Shown here one piece after another: positions 7,613 to 17,050 of a stretch of 64,000 nt of DNA. The notes beneath the pieces were generated by a model. That model was not told the DNA's origin. It did no database searches and saw only the letters and a program-made list of their open reading frames with translations. The position numbers were made by a program, and so were the translations under genes. This DNA comes from Pontibacter beigongshangensis (lineage in GTDB: Bacteria > Bacteroidota > Bacteroidia > Cytophagales > Hymenobacteraceae). How positions within the stretch are numbered: the stretch's first letter is position 1; every line of letters starts with the position of its first letter. The DNA is taken from contig NZ_VFSD01000006.1 of assembly GCF_014332515.1 (NCBI RefSeq), positions 157,136 to 221,135 of the forward strand. Reading direction: 5' to 3'.

Positions 7613-10600
7613 TTAAATGATTATTTCTTTGTAAGCCTTTTTATAGTTTTCGTATTGCTCCAGAAGTTTGGAGAAGTTGTCGTCCACAGCTTCCAGCACA
7701 TTGTTTTTGATGTCGTGCTCCAGTTGCTTTGCCAGCTCGGCCATCGGGTTAATTCCCAAAGTGAAACCGGTGCCTTTTAACTGATGCAATGTACTTAAAA
7801 TGCCGGTGTAATGTTGTGCTGCCAGCTCTTTTTTGGCTTCCTCGAGCAGGCCGGCGGCCTCTTCCTCAAAATCGGCATACAGCTGCCTTATAAAATCAGC
7901 GCCCCCGATCTGTTTCAGCTGTTCCACCACCGCCTCGTCTATGATAAACGGCTCGTCTGGCTGGCTGCTGTCCGCAGTGGGGTCCGTGTCCGCATCGGGT
8001 GCATCGGTTTTCAGCCAGCTGCTGTTCTCCCATCTGCTCATTACGGCGTAAAGGTCGGAACTTTTCACGGGTTTCGAAACATAATCGTCCATTCCCTCCT
8101 GTATAAACTTAAGGGCATCGTCTTTCATGGAGTAGGCCGTCATGGCAATAATAGGAGGGCAGGCGGTGGTTAACTGCTCCCTTATCTTCTTCATGGCGGT
8201 GACCCCATCCATTTCCGGCATCTGGATATCCATGAAAATGATGTTGTAGCGGTTGGTAGTGGCATATTTTATGGCCTCAAACCCGTTGGAGGCAATGTCG
8301 ATACGGCAACCGAGGCGCTCCAGCTGCTTCTCGGCCACTTTCTGGTTTATCTGGTTATCGTCTACGAGCAGTACATAGGGGGCACTTTCAAACACCTCCA
8401 CCGCGTTGCTCTGCTGCTGCTGCTCTATGTTGGTTTCCACTTCCCTGGCGTCGGCGAGCCGGGTTTTAATGCTGAACCAGAAGGTGCTCCCCTGGCCCGA
8501 AACAGACTCCACTCCAATATCGCCGCCCATCAGGTTGGTGATCTGCTTAGAGATGGCCAGGCCAAGCCCGGTGCCGCCAAATGTTTTGGTAGACGAGTTG
8601 TCGAGCTGCATAAAGTCGGTGAACAGCACCTGCTGGTCTTCCGGGGAGATGCCTATGCCAGAGTCTTTTACCCGCACATGCAGCATGTAAGAAGTTTTGC
8701 TCAACAGCCTGCTCCTGACAAAGATGCTGATCTTGCCCTCGTTGGTGAACTTAATGGCATTAGAGACCAGGTTAGAGAGAATCTGCAGAAACCGGATCTC
8801 GTCTGTGAAGATGTAACGCGGTGTGCCAGGCTCAATATGGTACGTAAACATGAGGTCTTTCTGCTGCGCCCGGTTCACGAACAGGGCGTGGATCTTACCC
8901 AGAGTGTCGTAGAGGTCTATGCCGCTCTCGCTGATCTGGAGTTTGCCTGCCTGCATTTTAGACAGGTCCAGGATATCGTTGAGGATGGCCAGCAGCGCAT
9001 CAGACGATTTCCGGAGCGTTTCGATGTACTCTTCCTGCTCCTTGTCGGTGTTGATCTGGCGGAGCAGGTCTATCATGCCGATAATGCCGTTCATGGGGGT
9101 GCGGAGCTCGTGGCTCATATTGGCCAGAAACTGGGTTTTCACCTTCAGCAGGTTTTCTGCTTCTTCTTTGGCTTTGAGCAGGGCTACCTGGGTGCGCTTA
9201 AGCTCCGACACGTCGCGGGCCACACCTTCCAGGCTAATGGGCTTGCCTGCGTCATCGTACACTACTTTGGAGTCGAGCAGGATGGTTTTCTGAGTGCCGT
9301 CCTTGCAGATCATCACCGCCTCCACATCACGTATCGACTCCTGGCTGAGCACACGCTCCCGCATGAACAGGCGCTGGGCAGGGTGCACAAAAAATCTGCC
9401 GCTGTCGTACCCGATGGTCTCTTCCTCGTTGTAGCCCAGCAGGCTTGCAATAGAGGGGCTTACAATCTCTATAATCCCGTCGAGGGTTGTGCGGTAGTAC
9501 ACATCCTGGAACGATTCAAATATTCTCCGGAACTTCACCTCGCTGTTTGCCAGCGCCAGCTGCGACTTTTTCTTGTCAGAAATATCTAGCGCGATGCCGG
9601 ATATTTCCTCAAAGGTGCCGTTTTCCAGGTAAATGGGATTCAGGTATACTTCCAGCCAGCCTTCAGTCTCGGGTATGCTGATCTCGAACTGCTGGGTAGC
9701 GCCCTCAAAAGCCTGCTTGTATTTCTCTTTCCAGAATTCCAGATCGCTTTCGTGCGTGCCAACCGGTTTAATGGCCTCAAGGGCAGTAAACGGAATAAGT
9801 TCCTCACCCGGTCTGGAGAAGGTTTTGGAGAAGTTACGGTTAAAGGAGGTGAGCTCGAACTCGCGGTTCACAGACCACATGTGGTGCGTGCCACTCTCAA
9901 AGATTGCCTTCAGCCGGGCATTCTGGTTATTTATCTGCTCCTCGTTGCGCTTACGCTCAATGGCAAGTGCCACCTGGTTCGAGATAAAGTGCAGGATCTC
10001 GATATCGGTATGCACATAAGCATCCGGGTTCTGGTAGTCCTGCAGCGTAATCACCCCGATGATGCGTTCGCCTATAGCCAGGGGAGAGCAGAGAATTACT
10101 TCCGGCAGGGCACCGTGTATGGTCAGATTTTGCTTTTCGGCCAGTTCTATCAGTTCCTGCTTCTGCATGTAAAGCGGCTTCCCGGTTTTAATAATATATT
10201 CCGAAAGACCCATGGTAAACGGGCGCCTTATCTCCACCTTGGTAGATTTGTCGATAAACTGATCGACCAGGTACACAAAATGCAGGTGATGGAAATCATA
10301 GTCGCAGAGCGCAATATAGATGTTGCGGGTCTCGATGATCTTGCTCAGTTCCCGGTGGATGGCGCCGTAGAGCGAGTTCAGGTCTTTGCTGCTGATGGCC
10401 AGGTTGGCGATGCTATAATACACCTTCTGCAGGCGCTCCGCCTTAATACGGTCGGTTATGTCGTGCAGGATGGCACGTGTGGCCACCGGCTTGCCATCCT
10501 GCCAGCTGCAGGTAATACTGCCGATCAGGTGCACGGGCTTGCCGGCCTTTGTCAGAAAAACCGTCTCTATTTTGTTTACATGCTCGCCCTTGTAGAGGTT

Positions 10601-12847
10601 CCGTAGCTGGTAAATGAGCTTGGCCTTGTAATACGGGTGCACGATGTCGTTCAGGGTGAGGGTTTCTATATCCACATCGTTGTAGCCCAGGCGGTCTTTC
10701 CAGGCCTTGTTCACGAAGATGAACTTATTGTCGGCCGAGATATTCTGGATCAGGTCATGGGCATTGTCGAAGAGGTCCTGCAAACGGATTTTGTTATCCT
10801 TCAGCGCCTCCATGGCAATGCGTTTATCGGTCATGTCCTTGCCCACAATGGTGACCCCCTTTATCTCGCCATCGGGTCCGTACTCAAACATGCAGTCCCA
10901 GCGCAGGGTTTTTACCTGGCCCGACTTCATAAGCAGGTCCCGCTCGTAGTAGGAGTTGAGCTGCTTCGTCTGGATAGATCGTATAAAGTCCTGCCTTCTT
11001 TTCTCCCGTTCATGCTCCGGCACCAGCAGGTCGTGGTAATTTTTCCCGATCAGCTCCTCGCGCTCATACTCCAGGTAGTTCAGGAAATAATCGTTGGAGT
11101 ACACAATCGTGCCCTCCGTGTCCATGCTGAAATAAACCAGGTTCACTTTCTCCAGAAAGCTGCGGAAGTGCTCCATCGACTCGCGTACCACCTCCTCGCG
11201 GCGCTTGGCCAGCTGTACAAGCTTGCGTTGGGTAATGTCGCGCTTAAAAGCCTGTATATAGTACTGGCCGTCGATCTTGATCCGGTTCAGGGTAATTTCC
11301 GCGTCGAAATACGTGCCGTCTTTCCTTACGTTTTTCCATTCGAATGCCACGGGCGCATCTGTGGTGAGGACCCTGGTCAGGAGCATGCTCGTTTTCTCGG
11401 CAGAGGGCGTTCCGTCGGGCTGAAGCTCAGGTGAGAATCTTGCCGGCGATTTGCCGATCAGGTCCTCTCGCTTGCACCGGAAAAGTTGCGTGGTCTTGTC
11501 ATTGCAATCCACAATTTTTCCGCTTTCATTAAAGAGCAGGATCGCATCATAAGATGCCTCGAAAAGCATCTTGTACTTGTCTTCTGAGTGTATGAGCTGC
11601 TGCATCAGCTCGTGCCGCGAAATATAATTGCCGATAGCACTGCCTATAAAATCGAGCAGCGATAAAAAGGAAGGCGTCGTCTTTTCTCCCTCCTCCGGCC
11701 ACAGCACGATAAGGGCCACCAGGTTTTTTTCGTTCGTAATCGGCAGCAGTGTCAGGTTCCGGCCTATCTGCTTCTCCAGATCCGAGCAGATCGCGCGGAT
11801 AATGTGGCGCTTGTCGGGTGTCAGGATCTGGACAGCCCTTTCATAGTCTAGGGCGAACTCCTCAGGCAGGCCCTGGCTATTGTCCTCGCCTGCTGAATAA
11901 GACAGGGTGGCTGTCTCTGTGTCGGGGGAGTAGGTGTAAACGCAGCCTCCCTTCATGTCTGTTTTCTGCAGCAGTTCCTCTACCGTGGTGTTTAACACCT
12001 CCTGCTCGCTGTTGGAGGTAGAGAGGTTGGTGATCAGGTGGTTCACAAATTCCAACTGATGATTGCGGAAACGGATTTCCTGCTCGGAGCCAACCAACTC
12101 ATACAGGTTCCTGGCAGAACCGAACAGTACTTCCTGCTCATCAAACTCCCCTTTCTGCAATAAAACCTCGATCGGGAGCAGGTCGTTGGTCTTTTCCAGG
12201 AGCCACCACTCAAACTTCTGCGCCTTGCCTTCCATGGCCTGCTTCAACTGGCCTCGCAGAGCCACCCGCTCAAACAGGTTTAGGCCGAAGCTCCTAAAGA
12301 TGGAATTGCCGATCAGGTCTTCTTTTCGCTGATCGATTAGTCTGAGCGCCGTTCTGTTGATATCAATAAAAATGCCTGAGCTGTCGAGGATAAAGAGCGG
12401 CTCGGTGCTGTACTCAAACACATAGCGGTAATTGTCTCTCTCCGAGAGTGCCACAGCCTCCGCTTTTGTAGGCATAATCTCTACACTCACAAACTTTTCA
12501 TTTTCGAAGTGCAGGAGCTGGCATTTATACTGGGCCAGATGCAAAGAAGCTGAGGTGGAGATAATGCCGCTGCTTACCTTTTTCTTCTGCTGCAGTTCTT
12601 TGAGCAGGTTGGCAAAAGCCGCCTCGCTGCCGTTGCACAGGATATCCTGCAAGCGGTTAAAGTTGAATTGTTCGTTTTCGGGATTGAGGAGCGCATGCGC
12701 AGGGCAGTTGGTGGCCAGCACCTGACCTGTTGTGTCTGCCACCAGCAAGGCCTGGTCGGGCTTTGCCAGCTGTGCAATCACCTGAAGCAGGTTGTTGGCC
12801 TGCAGCGTCAGTTGTTCAGGGGGTTGCCTGTCTGGTAGTTGGGGCAT
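7613..12847 (-). CDS. Giant multi-PAS/GAF hybrid sensor histidine kinase
   Basis: 1744 residues with no membrane helices, hence a cytoplasmic sensor. Approximate order: N-terminal sensory segment (1-130), PAS (140-250), GAF (270-415), PAS (425-545), PAS (560-680), PAS (690-805), GAF (815-965), PAS (985-1100), PAS (1105-1225), dimerisation/phosphoacceptor domain with H1246 in MSHELRTPMNG, HATPase with N-box and GTGLGLAISKQ, receiver with D1539 or so in FMDIQMPEMDG, and a C-terminal HPt with the His of LHQLKGTGF near 1689. The complete internal phosphorelay His-Asp-His would hand phosphate to the downstream single receiver. Ligands of the PAS/GAF domains cannot be read from sequence. Confidence 0.96.
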   Translation of the reverse strand: MPQLPDRQPPEQLTLQANNLLQVIAQLAKPDQALLVADTTGQVLATNCPAHALLNPENEQFNFNRLQDILCNGSEAAFANLLKELQQKKKVSSGIISTSASLHLAQYKCQLLHFENEKFVSVEIMPTKAEAVALSERDNYRYVFEYSTEPLFILDSSGIFIDINRTALRLIDQRKEDLIGNSIFRSFGLNLFERVALRGQLKQAMEGKAQKFEWWLLEKTNDLLPIEVLLQKGEFDEQEVLFGSARNLYELVGSEQEIRFRNHQLEFVNHLITNLSTSNSEQEVLNTTVEELLQKTDMKGGCVYTYSPDTETATLSYSAGEDNSQGLPEEFALDYERAVQILTPDKRHIIRAICSDLEKQIGRNLTLLPITNEKNLVALIVLWPEEGEKTTPSFLSLLDFIGSAIGNYISRHELMQQLIHSEDKYKMLFEASYDAILLFNESGKIVDCNDKTTQLFRCKREDLIGKSPARFSPELQPDGTPSAEKTSMLLTRVLTTDAPVAFEWKNVRKDGTYFDAEITLNRIKIDGQYYIQAFKRDITQRKLVQLAKRREEVVRESMEHFRSFLEKVNLVYFSMDTEGTIVYSNDYFLNYLEYEREELIGKNYHDLLVPEHEREKRRQDFIRSIQTKQLNSYYERDLLMKSGQVKTLRWDCMFEYGPDGEIKGVTIVGKDMTDKRIAMEALKDNKIRLQDLFDNAHDLIQNISADNKFIFVNKAWKDRLGYNDVDIETLTLNDIVHPYYKAKLIYQLRNLYKGEHVNKIETVFLTKAGKPVHLIGSITCSWQDGKPVATRAILHDITDRIKAERLQKVYYSIANLAISSKDLNSLYGAIHRELSKIIETRNIYIALCDYDFHHLHFVYLVDQFIDKSTKVEIRRPFTMGLSEYIIKTGKPLYMQKQELIELAEKQNLTIHGALPEVILCSPLAIGERIIGVITLQDYQNPDAYVHTDIEILHFISNQVALAIERKRNEEQINNQNARLKAIFESGTHHMWSVNREFELTSFNRNFSKTFSRPGEELIPFTALEAIKPVGTHESDLEFWKEKYKQAFEGATQQFEISIPETEGWLEVYLNPIYLENGTFEEISGIALDISDKKKSQLALANSEVKFRRIFESFQDVYYRTTLDGIIEIVSPSIASLLGYNEEETIGYDSGRFFVHPAQRLFMRERVLSQESIRDVEAVMICKDGTQKTILLDSKVVYDDAGKPISLEGVARDVSELKRTQVALLKAKEEAENLLKVKTQFLANMSHELRTPMNGIIGMIDLLRQINTDKEQEEYIETLRKSSDALLAILNDILDLSKMQAGKLQISESGIDLYDTLGKIHALFVNRAQQKDLMFTYHIEPGTPRYIFTDEIRFLQILSNLVSNAIKFTNEGKISIFVRSRLLSKTSYMLHVRVKDSGIGISPEDQQVLFTDFMQLDNSSTKTFGGTGLGLAISKQITNLMGGDIGVESVSGQGSTFWFSIKTRLADAREVETNIEQQQQSNAVEVFESAPYVLLVDDNQINQKVAEKQLERLGCRIDIASNGFEAIKYATTNRYNIIFMDIQMPEMDGVTAMKKIREQLTTACPPIIAMTAYSMKDDALKFIQEGMDDYVSKPVKSSDLYAVMSRWENSSWLKTDAPDADTDPTADSSQPDEPFIIDEAVVEQLKQIGGADFIRQLYADFEEEAAGLLEEAKKELAAQHYTGILSTLHQLKGTGFTLGINPMAELAKQLEHDIKNNVLEAVDDNFSKLLEQYENYKKAYKEIII

Positions 12848-13026
12848 AGGAGTAGGCTAGTAGGTTTTGGCAGTTTATGTTTGCAACAGTTGGTTACGAA
12901 GTTTACGATTTAAACTATAAATTAGCAAAAAATAACGAGGAGGCTATTTTTGAAGCATAGTTTCTTTTCGGGATCTTACCTAGGAGGGTTATTCCGGGCC
13001 TTTTTGCGGAGTGCCCTTGCTTTTAT
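12848..13026. promoter_or_regulatory. Divergent intergenic region, kinase/glycosyltransferase
   Basis: A 179-bp gap between the divergent histidine kinase and glycosyltransferase genes that must hold both promoters. It contains an AT-rich stretch (about 12900-12950). I could not fix a -33/-7 pair with confidence. Confidence 0.4.
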
Positions 13027-14133
13027 ATGAAGAAAATCTGCTTTACTGTCACCACCGACCTTAATTACGACCAACGCATGCAGCGCATCTGTGGGTCTAT
13101 GGCCAAAAAGGGGTATGTAGTGCAGCTGGTAGGCAGGGTGCTGCCGGTTTCGCTCCCTTTGCAGCCGCAGCCTTATGCGCAGCAACGGCTCAGGTGCTGG
13201 TTTAACAAAGGAAAGCTTTTTTATGCGGAGTATATGCTCCGGCTGTTCTTTTACCTGCTCCGCCAGCGCTCCGACGCTTACTGCGCCATCGACCTGGACA
13301 CGGCGCTGCCAGTTTTTTTTATAGCGCTTCTGAAAAGAAAGCCTTTCGTATATGATGCCCATGAGTACTTCCCGGAAGTGGTGGAGGTGACCCACCGCAA
13401 AACCATTAAGGCAATCTGGGCGGCAGTGGAAGGCTTCATAATACGCAGAACCGACCATGCTTACACGGTTACGGCCTCAATTGCCGGAGTGTTCAAGCAG
13501 AAATATGGTGCCAGCTTCGAGGTGATCCGGAATATGCCCCCCCTGTTGCCTTACCAGGAGCCTGCAAAGGAGCCGGCCACTATTCTGTACCAAGGCGTGG
13601 TAAACGAGGGGCGGGGGCTGGAGCCGCTGCTACGGGCCATGGCAGGAGTAGAGGCAAAGCTGGTGATCTGCGGCCACGGCGATATTTTTGAGGAGCTGGT
13701 GCAACTGGCCCATACACTTGGTGTAGCCCACAAAGTAGAATTCAGAGGAAAAGTGCTGCCGGCCGATCTGCTGGAGATAACACGCACGGCTACCATCGGG
13801 GTCATGCTGCTCGAGAACAAGGGGCTGAGCTATTACTACTCCCTGGCCAACAAGTTTTTTGACTATATACACGCCGCCACTCCCCAGCTGGTGATAAACT
13901 TTCCGGAGTACCAGCGGCTGAACCAGGAGTATGGCGTGGCATTGGAGAGCAGCCTAGAAGTGCAGGAGCTGCAGGATAAGCTGAACCTGCTCCTCACCGA
14001 TAAGGCCTTGTACCAGCGGCTGCAGCAAAACTGCCGTGCGGCCAGGGAAGAGCTAAACTGGCAGCAGGAGGAGCAGAAGCTCTGGCGTTTTTACAAGCAA
14101 CTATGGAAAACCCGGGAAAAGCAAATTATTTAG
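13027..14133 (+). CDS. Glycosyltransferase, GT4-like
   Basis: A 368-residue GT-B-fold transferase. The N-terminal half begins KKICFTVTTDLNYDQRM and has YDAHEYFPEVVE, typical of a subfamily of group 1 (GT4-like) transferases. The C-terminal half has ILYQGVVNEGRGLEPLLRAM followed by the nucleotide-sugar binding region with ENKGLSYYYSLANKFFDYI. Likely adds a sugar to a cell-surface glycan; donor and acceptor are unknown. Its last 31 bases overlap the start of miaA, so the two genes are coupled. Confidence 0.88.
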   Translation: MKKICFTVTTDLNYDQRMQRICGSMAKKGYVVQLVGRVLPVSLPLQPQPYAQQRLRCWFNKGKLFYAEYMLRLFFYLLRQRSDAYCAIDLDTALPVFFIALLKRKPFVYDAHEYFPEVVEVTHRKTIKAIWAAVEGFIIRRTDHAYTVTASIAGVFKQKYGASFEVIRNMPPLLPYQEPAKEPATILYQGVVNEGRGLEPLLRAMAGVEAKLVICGHGDIFEELVQLAHTLGVAHKVEFRGKVLPADLLEITRTATIGVMLLENKGLSYYYSLANKFFDYIHAATPQLVINFPEYQRLNQEYGVALESSLEVQELQDKLNLLLTDKALYQRLQQNCRAAREELNWQQEEQKLWRFYKQLWKTREKQII

Positions 14134-15029
14134 TAGTGGTGGTGGGGCCAACCGCTGTTGGCAAAACAGACCTGTGCGTGCAACTTGCCCGGCACTACAA
14201 CACCGTTATCCTGTCGGCCGACTCGCGCCAGTTCTACAAGGAGATGAGCATTGGCACTGCAAAACCAAGCCAGGAAGAGCAGCAGGGGGTGCCGCATTAT
14301 TTCGTCGACTCTCACAGCATTACCGAAGAGTATAATGCGGGTGCCTATGAGCAGGATGTGCTGCAATTGCTGGAGAAGCTATATCAGCAGCACGAGCTGG
14401 TCATCCTGACAGGTGGCTCCGGCCTGTATGTGCGCGCCGTATGCGACGGGATGGACGACATGCCGGATGCCTCCCCTGAAATCCGGCAGCAACTCACCGA
14501 CCAGTACGCGCAGCAGGGGCTGGCACCCTTGCAGGAGCAACTGCAGCAGCTCGACCCGGCCTATTACCAACAGGTGGACCCTGCCAATCCGCAGCGGGTT
14601 ATCCGGGCACTGGAGGTTTGCCTGGCAAGCGGGCAGCCTTACTCCTCGTTCCGGAAGCAGCAGCGGCCGGAGCGGCCTTTCCACATCATCAGGATAGGCC
14701 TGAACCGCGACCGCCAGGAACTCTACCAGCGCATAGACCAGCGCATGGACATGATGTTGCAGCAGGGGCTGCTGGAGGAGGCGAAGGCGCTCTACCCATA
14801 CCGGCACCACAATGCCCTGCAGACAGTTGGCTACAAAGAGATTTTCGATTTTATGGAAGGCGCCACTGATTGGGAGGAGACGGTGCGGTTGCTGAAGCGC
14901 AATAGCCGCCGCTATGCCAAACGGCAGCTCACCTGGTTCAACAAAACCCCCGCATACACCTGGTTCCACCCGGAGCAGTGGCAGGAGATCCTTCATTTTA
15001 TAGAGCAGCAGCGGCAGCAGAAGCCTTAA
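14103..15029 (+). CDS. miaA: tRNA dimethylallyltransferase MiaA
   Basis: Transfers the dimethylallyl group to N6 of A37 in tRNAs that read UNN codons. The 308-residue length is normal. P-loop GPTAVGKT at 15-22, then LSADSRQFYKEMSIGTAKP, GGSGLYVRA and the DPANPQRVIRALEV segment, all hallmarks of MiaA. The start overlaps the glycosyltransferase end by 31 bases, and the Met-Glu-Asn-Pro start is the only one placed before the P-loop strand. The last eight or so codons (EQQRQQKP) resemble the CAG/CTG-rich tail of the short repeat that abuts the stop codon. Confidence 0.97.
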   Translation: MENPGKANYLVVVVGPTAVGKTDLCVQLARHYNTVILSADSRQFYKEMSIGTAKPSQEEQQGVPHYFVDSHSITEEYNAGAYEQDVLQLLEKLYQQHELVILTGGSGLYVRAVCDGMDDMPDASPEIRQQLTDQYAQQGLAPLQEQLQQLDPAYYQQVDPANPQRVIRALEVCLASGQPYSSFRKQQRPERPFHIIRIGLNRDRQELYQRIDQRMDMMLQQGLLEEAKALYPYRHHNALQTVGYKEIFDFMEGATDWEETVRLLKRNSRRYAKRQLTWFNKTPAYTWFHPEQWQEILHFIEQQRQQKP

Positions 15030-15062
15030 AGGCTCCGGAGGGCATTTTTTATTGGAATAATT
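15003..15062 (-). repeat. Short repeat copy e (reverse) at miaA stop
   Basis: CAG-rich part (15003-15025) lies in the miaA coding end; core GGCTCCGGAGGGC, then TTTTTTATTGGAATAATT. Confidence 0.78.
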
Positions 15063-15209
15063 GCTGGATGTTAGTTGTTGATTGTTGAATTGTTAACCTG
15101 TTCAATGGTTTATTTGGGAATAAGAAAGTTTGAAGAAGAGAGGCGGTTATTATAAATGAATTACCATAGCGCTCTGATTTGGCGAAGTTCCGAGAATAAC
15201 TTTATCAGT

Positions 15210-15290
15210 AATTATTCCAATAAAAAACGCCCTCCCGGGCTCTCACAGGCAGCAACATAATTATTTGCCTGCGAGAGCCCGGGAGGGCGT
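15210..15290 (-). terminator. pfkA terminator fused to short repeat f
   Basis: 25-bp arms (15227-15251 and 15266-15290) with one mismatch. On the minus strand the stem is followed by TTTTTTATTGGAATAATT, i.e. the repeat head serves as the T-tract. Confidence 0.88.
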
Positions 15291-15306
15291 TTCCTAAACG
15301 GTTTAC

Positions 15307-16278
15307 TTATACCGAAAGCACCTCCACCATTTTGGTGAAGTTCGGGTTGATCAGTTTTCTTTTGGTGAAGGTCTCTTCGAAAGGCGTGTACACCAGCTTG
15401 GAGTTGATGAGGCCGGCCATCATGCTCTTATGGCCTTCGAGCAGGCCTTCTACGCAGGCAATACCCAATCGGCTGGCCAGCAGGCGGTCGAAAGCCGTTG
15501 GGGCACCCCCGCGCTGCACGTGGCCTATAATGGTAACGCGTGCGTCCATATCGGGCAGGGCCTCCTGCACTTTGGCAGCCACCTTCATGGCGCCGCCTTC
15601 CACCTCGCCTTCTGCAATAATCACGATCGACGATGTTTTGGAACGGTTCCAGCCGGTGCGCAGGGCCTCGATAATGCTTGGTATGGTGGTCTCGGTTTCG
15701 GGGATCATGACGATCTCGGCCCCGCCGCCAATGGCGCAGGGAATGGCGATATAGCCGGAGTCGCGCCCCATTACTTCCACAAAGAAAACACGCTCGTGGC
15801 TGTCGGCCGTGTCGCGGATCTTGTCGATGGCATCGAGGGCGGTGTTCACGGCCGTGTCGTAGCCAATGGTATAGTCAGTGCCGAAAAGGTCGTTGTCGAT
15901 GGTGCCCGGCGCGCCAACTGTCGGGATGCCGAACTCGTCGTAGAACAGTTTGGCCCCGGTAAAGGATCCGTTGCCGCCTATGGCCACGAGCCCTTCTATG
16001 CCGAAGTTCTGCAGTTGCTGAAAGGCTTTTTCCCTTCCTTCGCGTGTCATGAACTCTTTGCTTCTGGCAGACTTCAGAATGGTGCCGCCCCGCTGTACTA
16101 TATTGCTGACAGAGGAAGACTCCATTTTGAAAATCTCCCCCTTGATCATGCCATTGTAGCCACGTCTGATGCCGTAAACCTCTATGCCTTTGTATACAGC
16201 TGCACGCACTACCGCCCTGATGCAGGCGTTCATGCCGGGCGCGTCGCCTCCAGATGTAAAAACTCCTATTCTTTTCAT
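15307..16278 (-). CDS. pfkA: 6-phosphofructokinase PfkA
   Basis: ATP-dependent phosphorylation of fructose 6-phosphate, the committed step of glycolysis. 323 residues, collinear with bacterial PfkA: TSGGDAPGMN (8-17), TIDND with catalytic Asp 128 (126-130), and the MGRDSGYIA and HVQRGG substrate and allosteric segments. Odd point: the Mg-ATP loop, normally IGGDGS in ATP-dependent enzymes, reads IGGNGS with Asn at 103, and the codon is clearly AAC. PPi-dependent enzymes have GGDDT there, so this is neither standard form. A strong terminator follows. Confidence 0.96.
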   Translation of the reverse strand: MKRIGVFTSGGDAPGMNACIRAVVRAAVYKGIEVYGIRRGYNGMIKGEIFKMESSSVSNIVQRGGTILKSARSKEFMTREGREKAFQQLQNFGIEGLVAIGGNGSFTGAKLFYDEFGIPTVGAPGTIDNDLFGTDYTIGYDTAVNTALDAIDKIRDTADSHERVFFVEVMGRDSGYIAIPCAIGGGAEIVMIPETETTIPSIIEALRTGWNRSKTSSIVIIAEGEVEGGAMKVAAKVQEALPDMDARVTIIGHVQRGGAPTAFDRLLASRLGIACVEGLLEGHKSMMAGLINSKLVYTPFEETFTKRKLINPNFTKMVEVLSV

Positions 16279-16613
16279 GGGAGAAACGATTTAGTATTTA
16301 ATAAATATGGTTGGTGAAGAGGAGGTGGTCTCTTTAAGTTAAGACAGCAATTTGGTGAAAAATATTAACAGAAGTAAATATCGCAAGCTTTTTTTAAATC
16401 TACCCAAAAAAGGTGCGGGCAGGGAGCTCCAAAAATCAATAATCGCCGTATGAGAAGGCTGTCAGGACTTATTGACAACAGCTTATCCGGATAACAGGTT
16501 TCCTGGCAGCTACTAAATCAGTGATTATTCTCGGTGTTAAATAAATTGGGTGACATGATTGTCGTGTCATTTTTGTATACTAGTAGCCTGAAACACCACT
16601 AAAGGAGCGAGAT
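16279..16613. promoter_or_regulatory. Divergent regulatory region pfkA/terB-like
   Basis: 335 bp holding the promoters of pfkA and the terB-like gene. Contains the near-perfect inverted repeat TGACATGATTGTCGTGTCA at 16551-16569 followed by TTTTT and GTATAC, 45 bases before the terB-like start. No ORF of note. Confidence 0.55.
16551..16569 (+). promoter_or_regulatory. Inverted repeat upstream of terB-like gene
   Basis: TGACATGATTGTCGTGTCA forms arms TGACA/TGTCA plus inner pairs, with one central base. It could be an operator for a dimeric regulator, or, with the following T-run, a small attenuator hairpin. Confidence 0.5.
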
Positions 16614-17039
16614 ATGTTTGGTTTTTTTGAAAGCGATGAAACAAAACGGTTAAAGAGCCACATTAAAAATCTGGGTGCTCTGGCAAAAGTCGACGGGCAT
16701 GTAGACCCCGACGAAATGAACTACATCGTCGCCATCGGAACAAGGCACGGGCTGAAGGCGCACGATGTAAAGCAGATCCTCTCGAACCTGGACCGGATAG
16801 AAGTAAAACCACCTGCCAACGACACCGAGCGGTTCGACCAGATTTACGACCTGGTGGAGATGATGCTGGCCGACGGCATCATAGACGAGAAGGAGATGGA
16901 GTTTTGCACCAGCATGGCACTCAAGCTGGGCTTCCGGAAATCAATTGTGGGGGTGCTGGTGCGCAAGATCTCTATTGGTGTAAAAGATGGCATGCCGCGC
17001 GAGATGATCCGGGAAGAGGCGCAGGCATTCTTTTATTAA
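16614..17039 (+). CDS. TerB-like helical protein
   Basis: 141 residues of the TerB/DnaJ-associated all-helical fold. Acidic motifs KVDGHVDPDEMNYI (26-39) and LADGIIDEKEMEF (about 90-102) match the paired metal-binding Asp/Glu helix starts seen in TerB domains. Start fixed by a good Shine-Dalgarno (AAGGAG ending 7 bases before ATG), unusual in this phylum. Probably in an operon with the small membrane protein 11 bp downstream. A diverged paralogue lies at 29571. TerB members are linked to tellurite or envelope stress, but function here is unproven. Confidence 0.82.
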   Translation: MFGFFESDETKRLKSHIKNLGALAKVDGHVDPDEMNYIVAIGTRHGLKAHDVKQILSNLDRIEVKPPANDTERFDQIYDLVEMMLADGIIDEKEMEFCTSMALKLGFRKSIVGVLVRKISIGVKDGMPREMIREEAQAFFY

Positions 17040-17050
17040 TCCGAAGCGTA

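Noticed and set aside
8678..9589. 303-codon plus-strand frame inside the histidine kinase gene
   Set aside because: Antisense shadow of the kinase core; no domain character.
15430..16317. 295-codon plus-strand frame opposite pfkA
   Set aside because: Antisense shadow of an unambiguous glycolytic gene.
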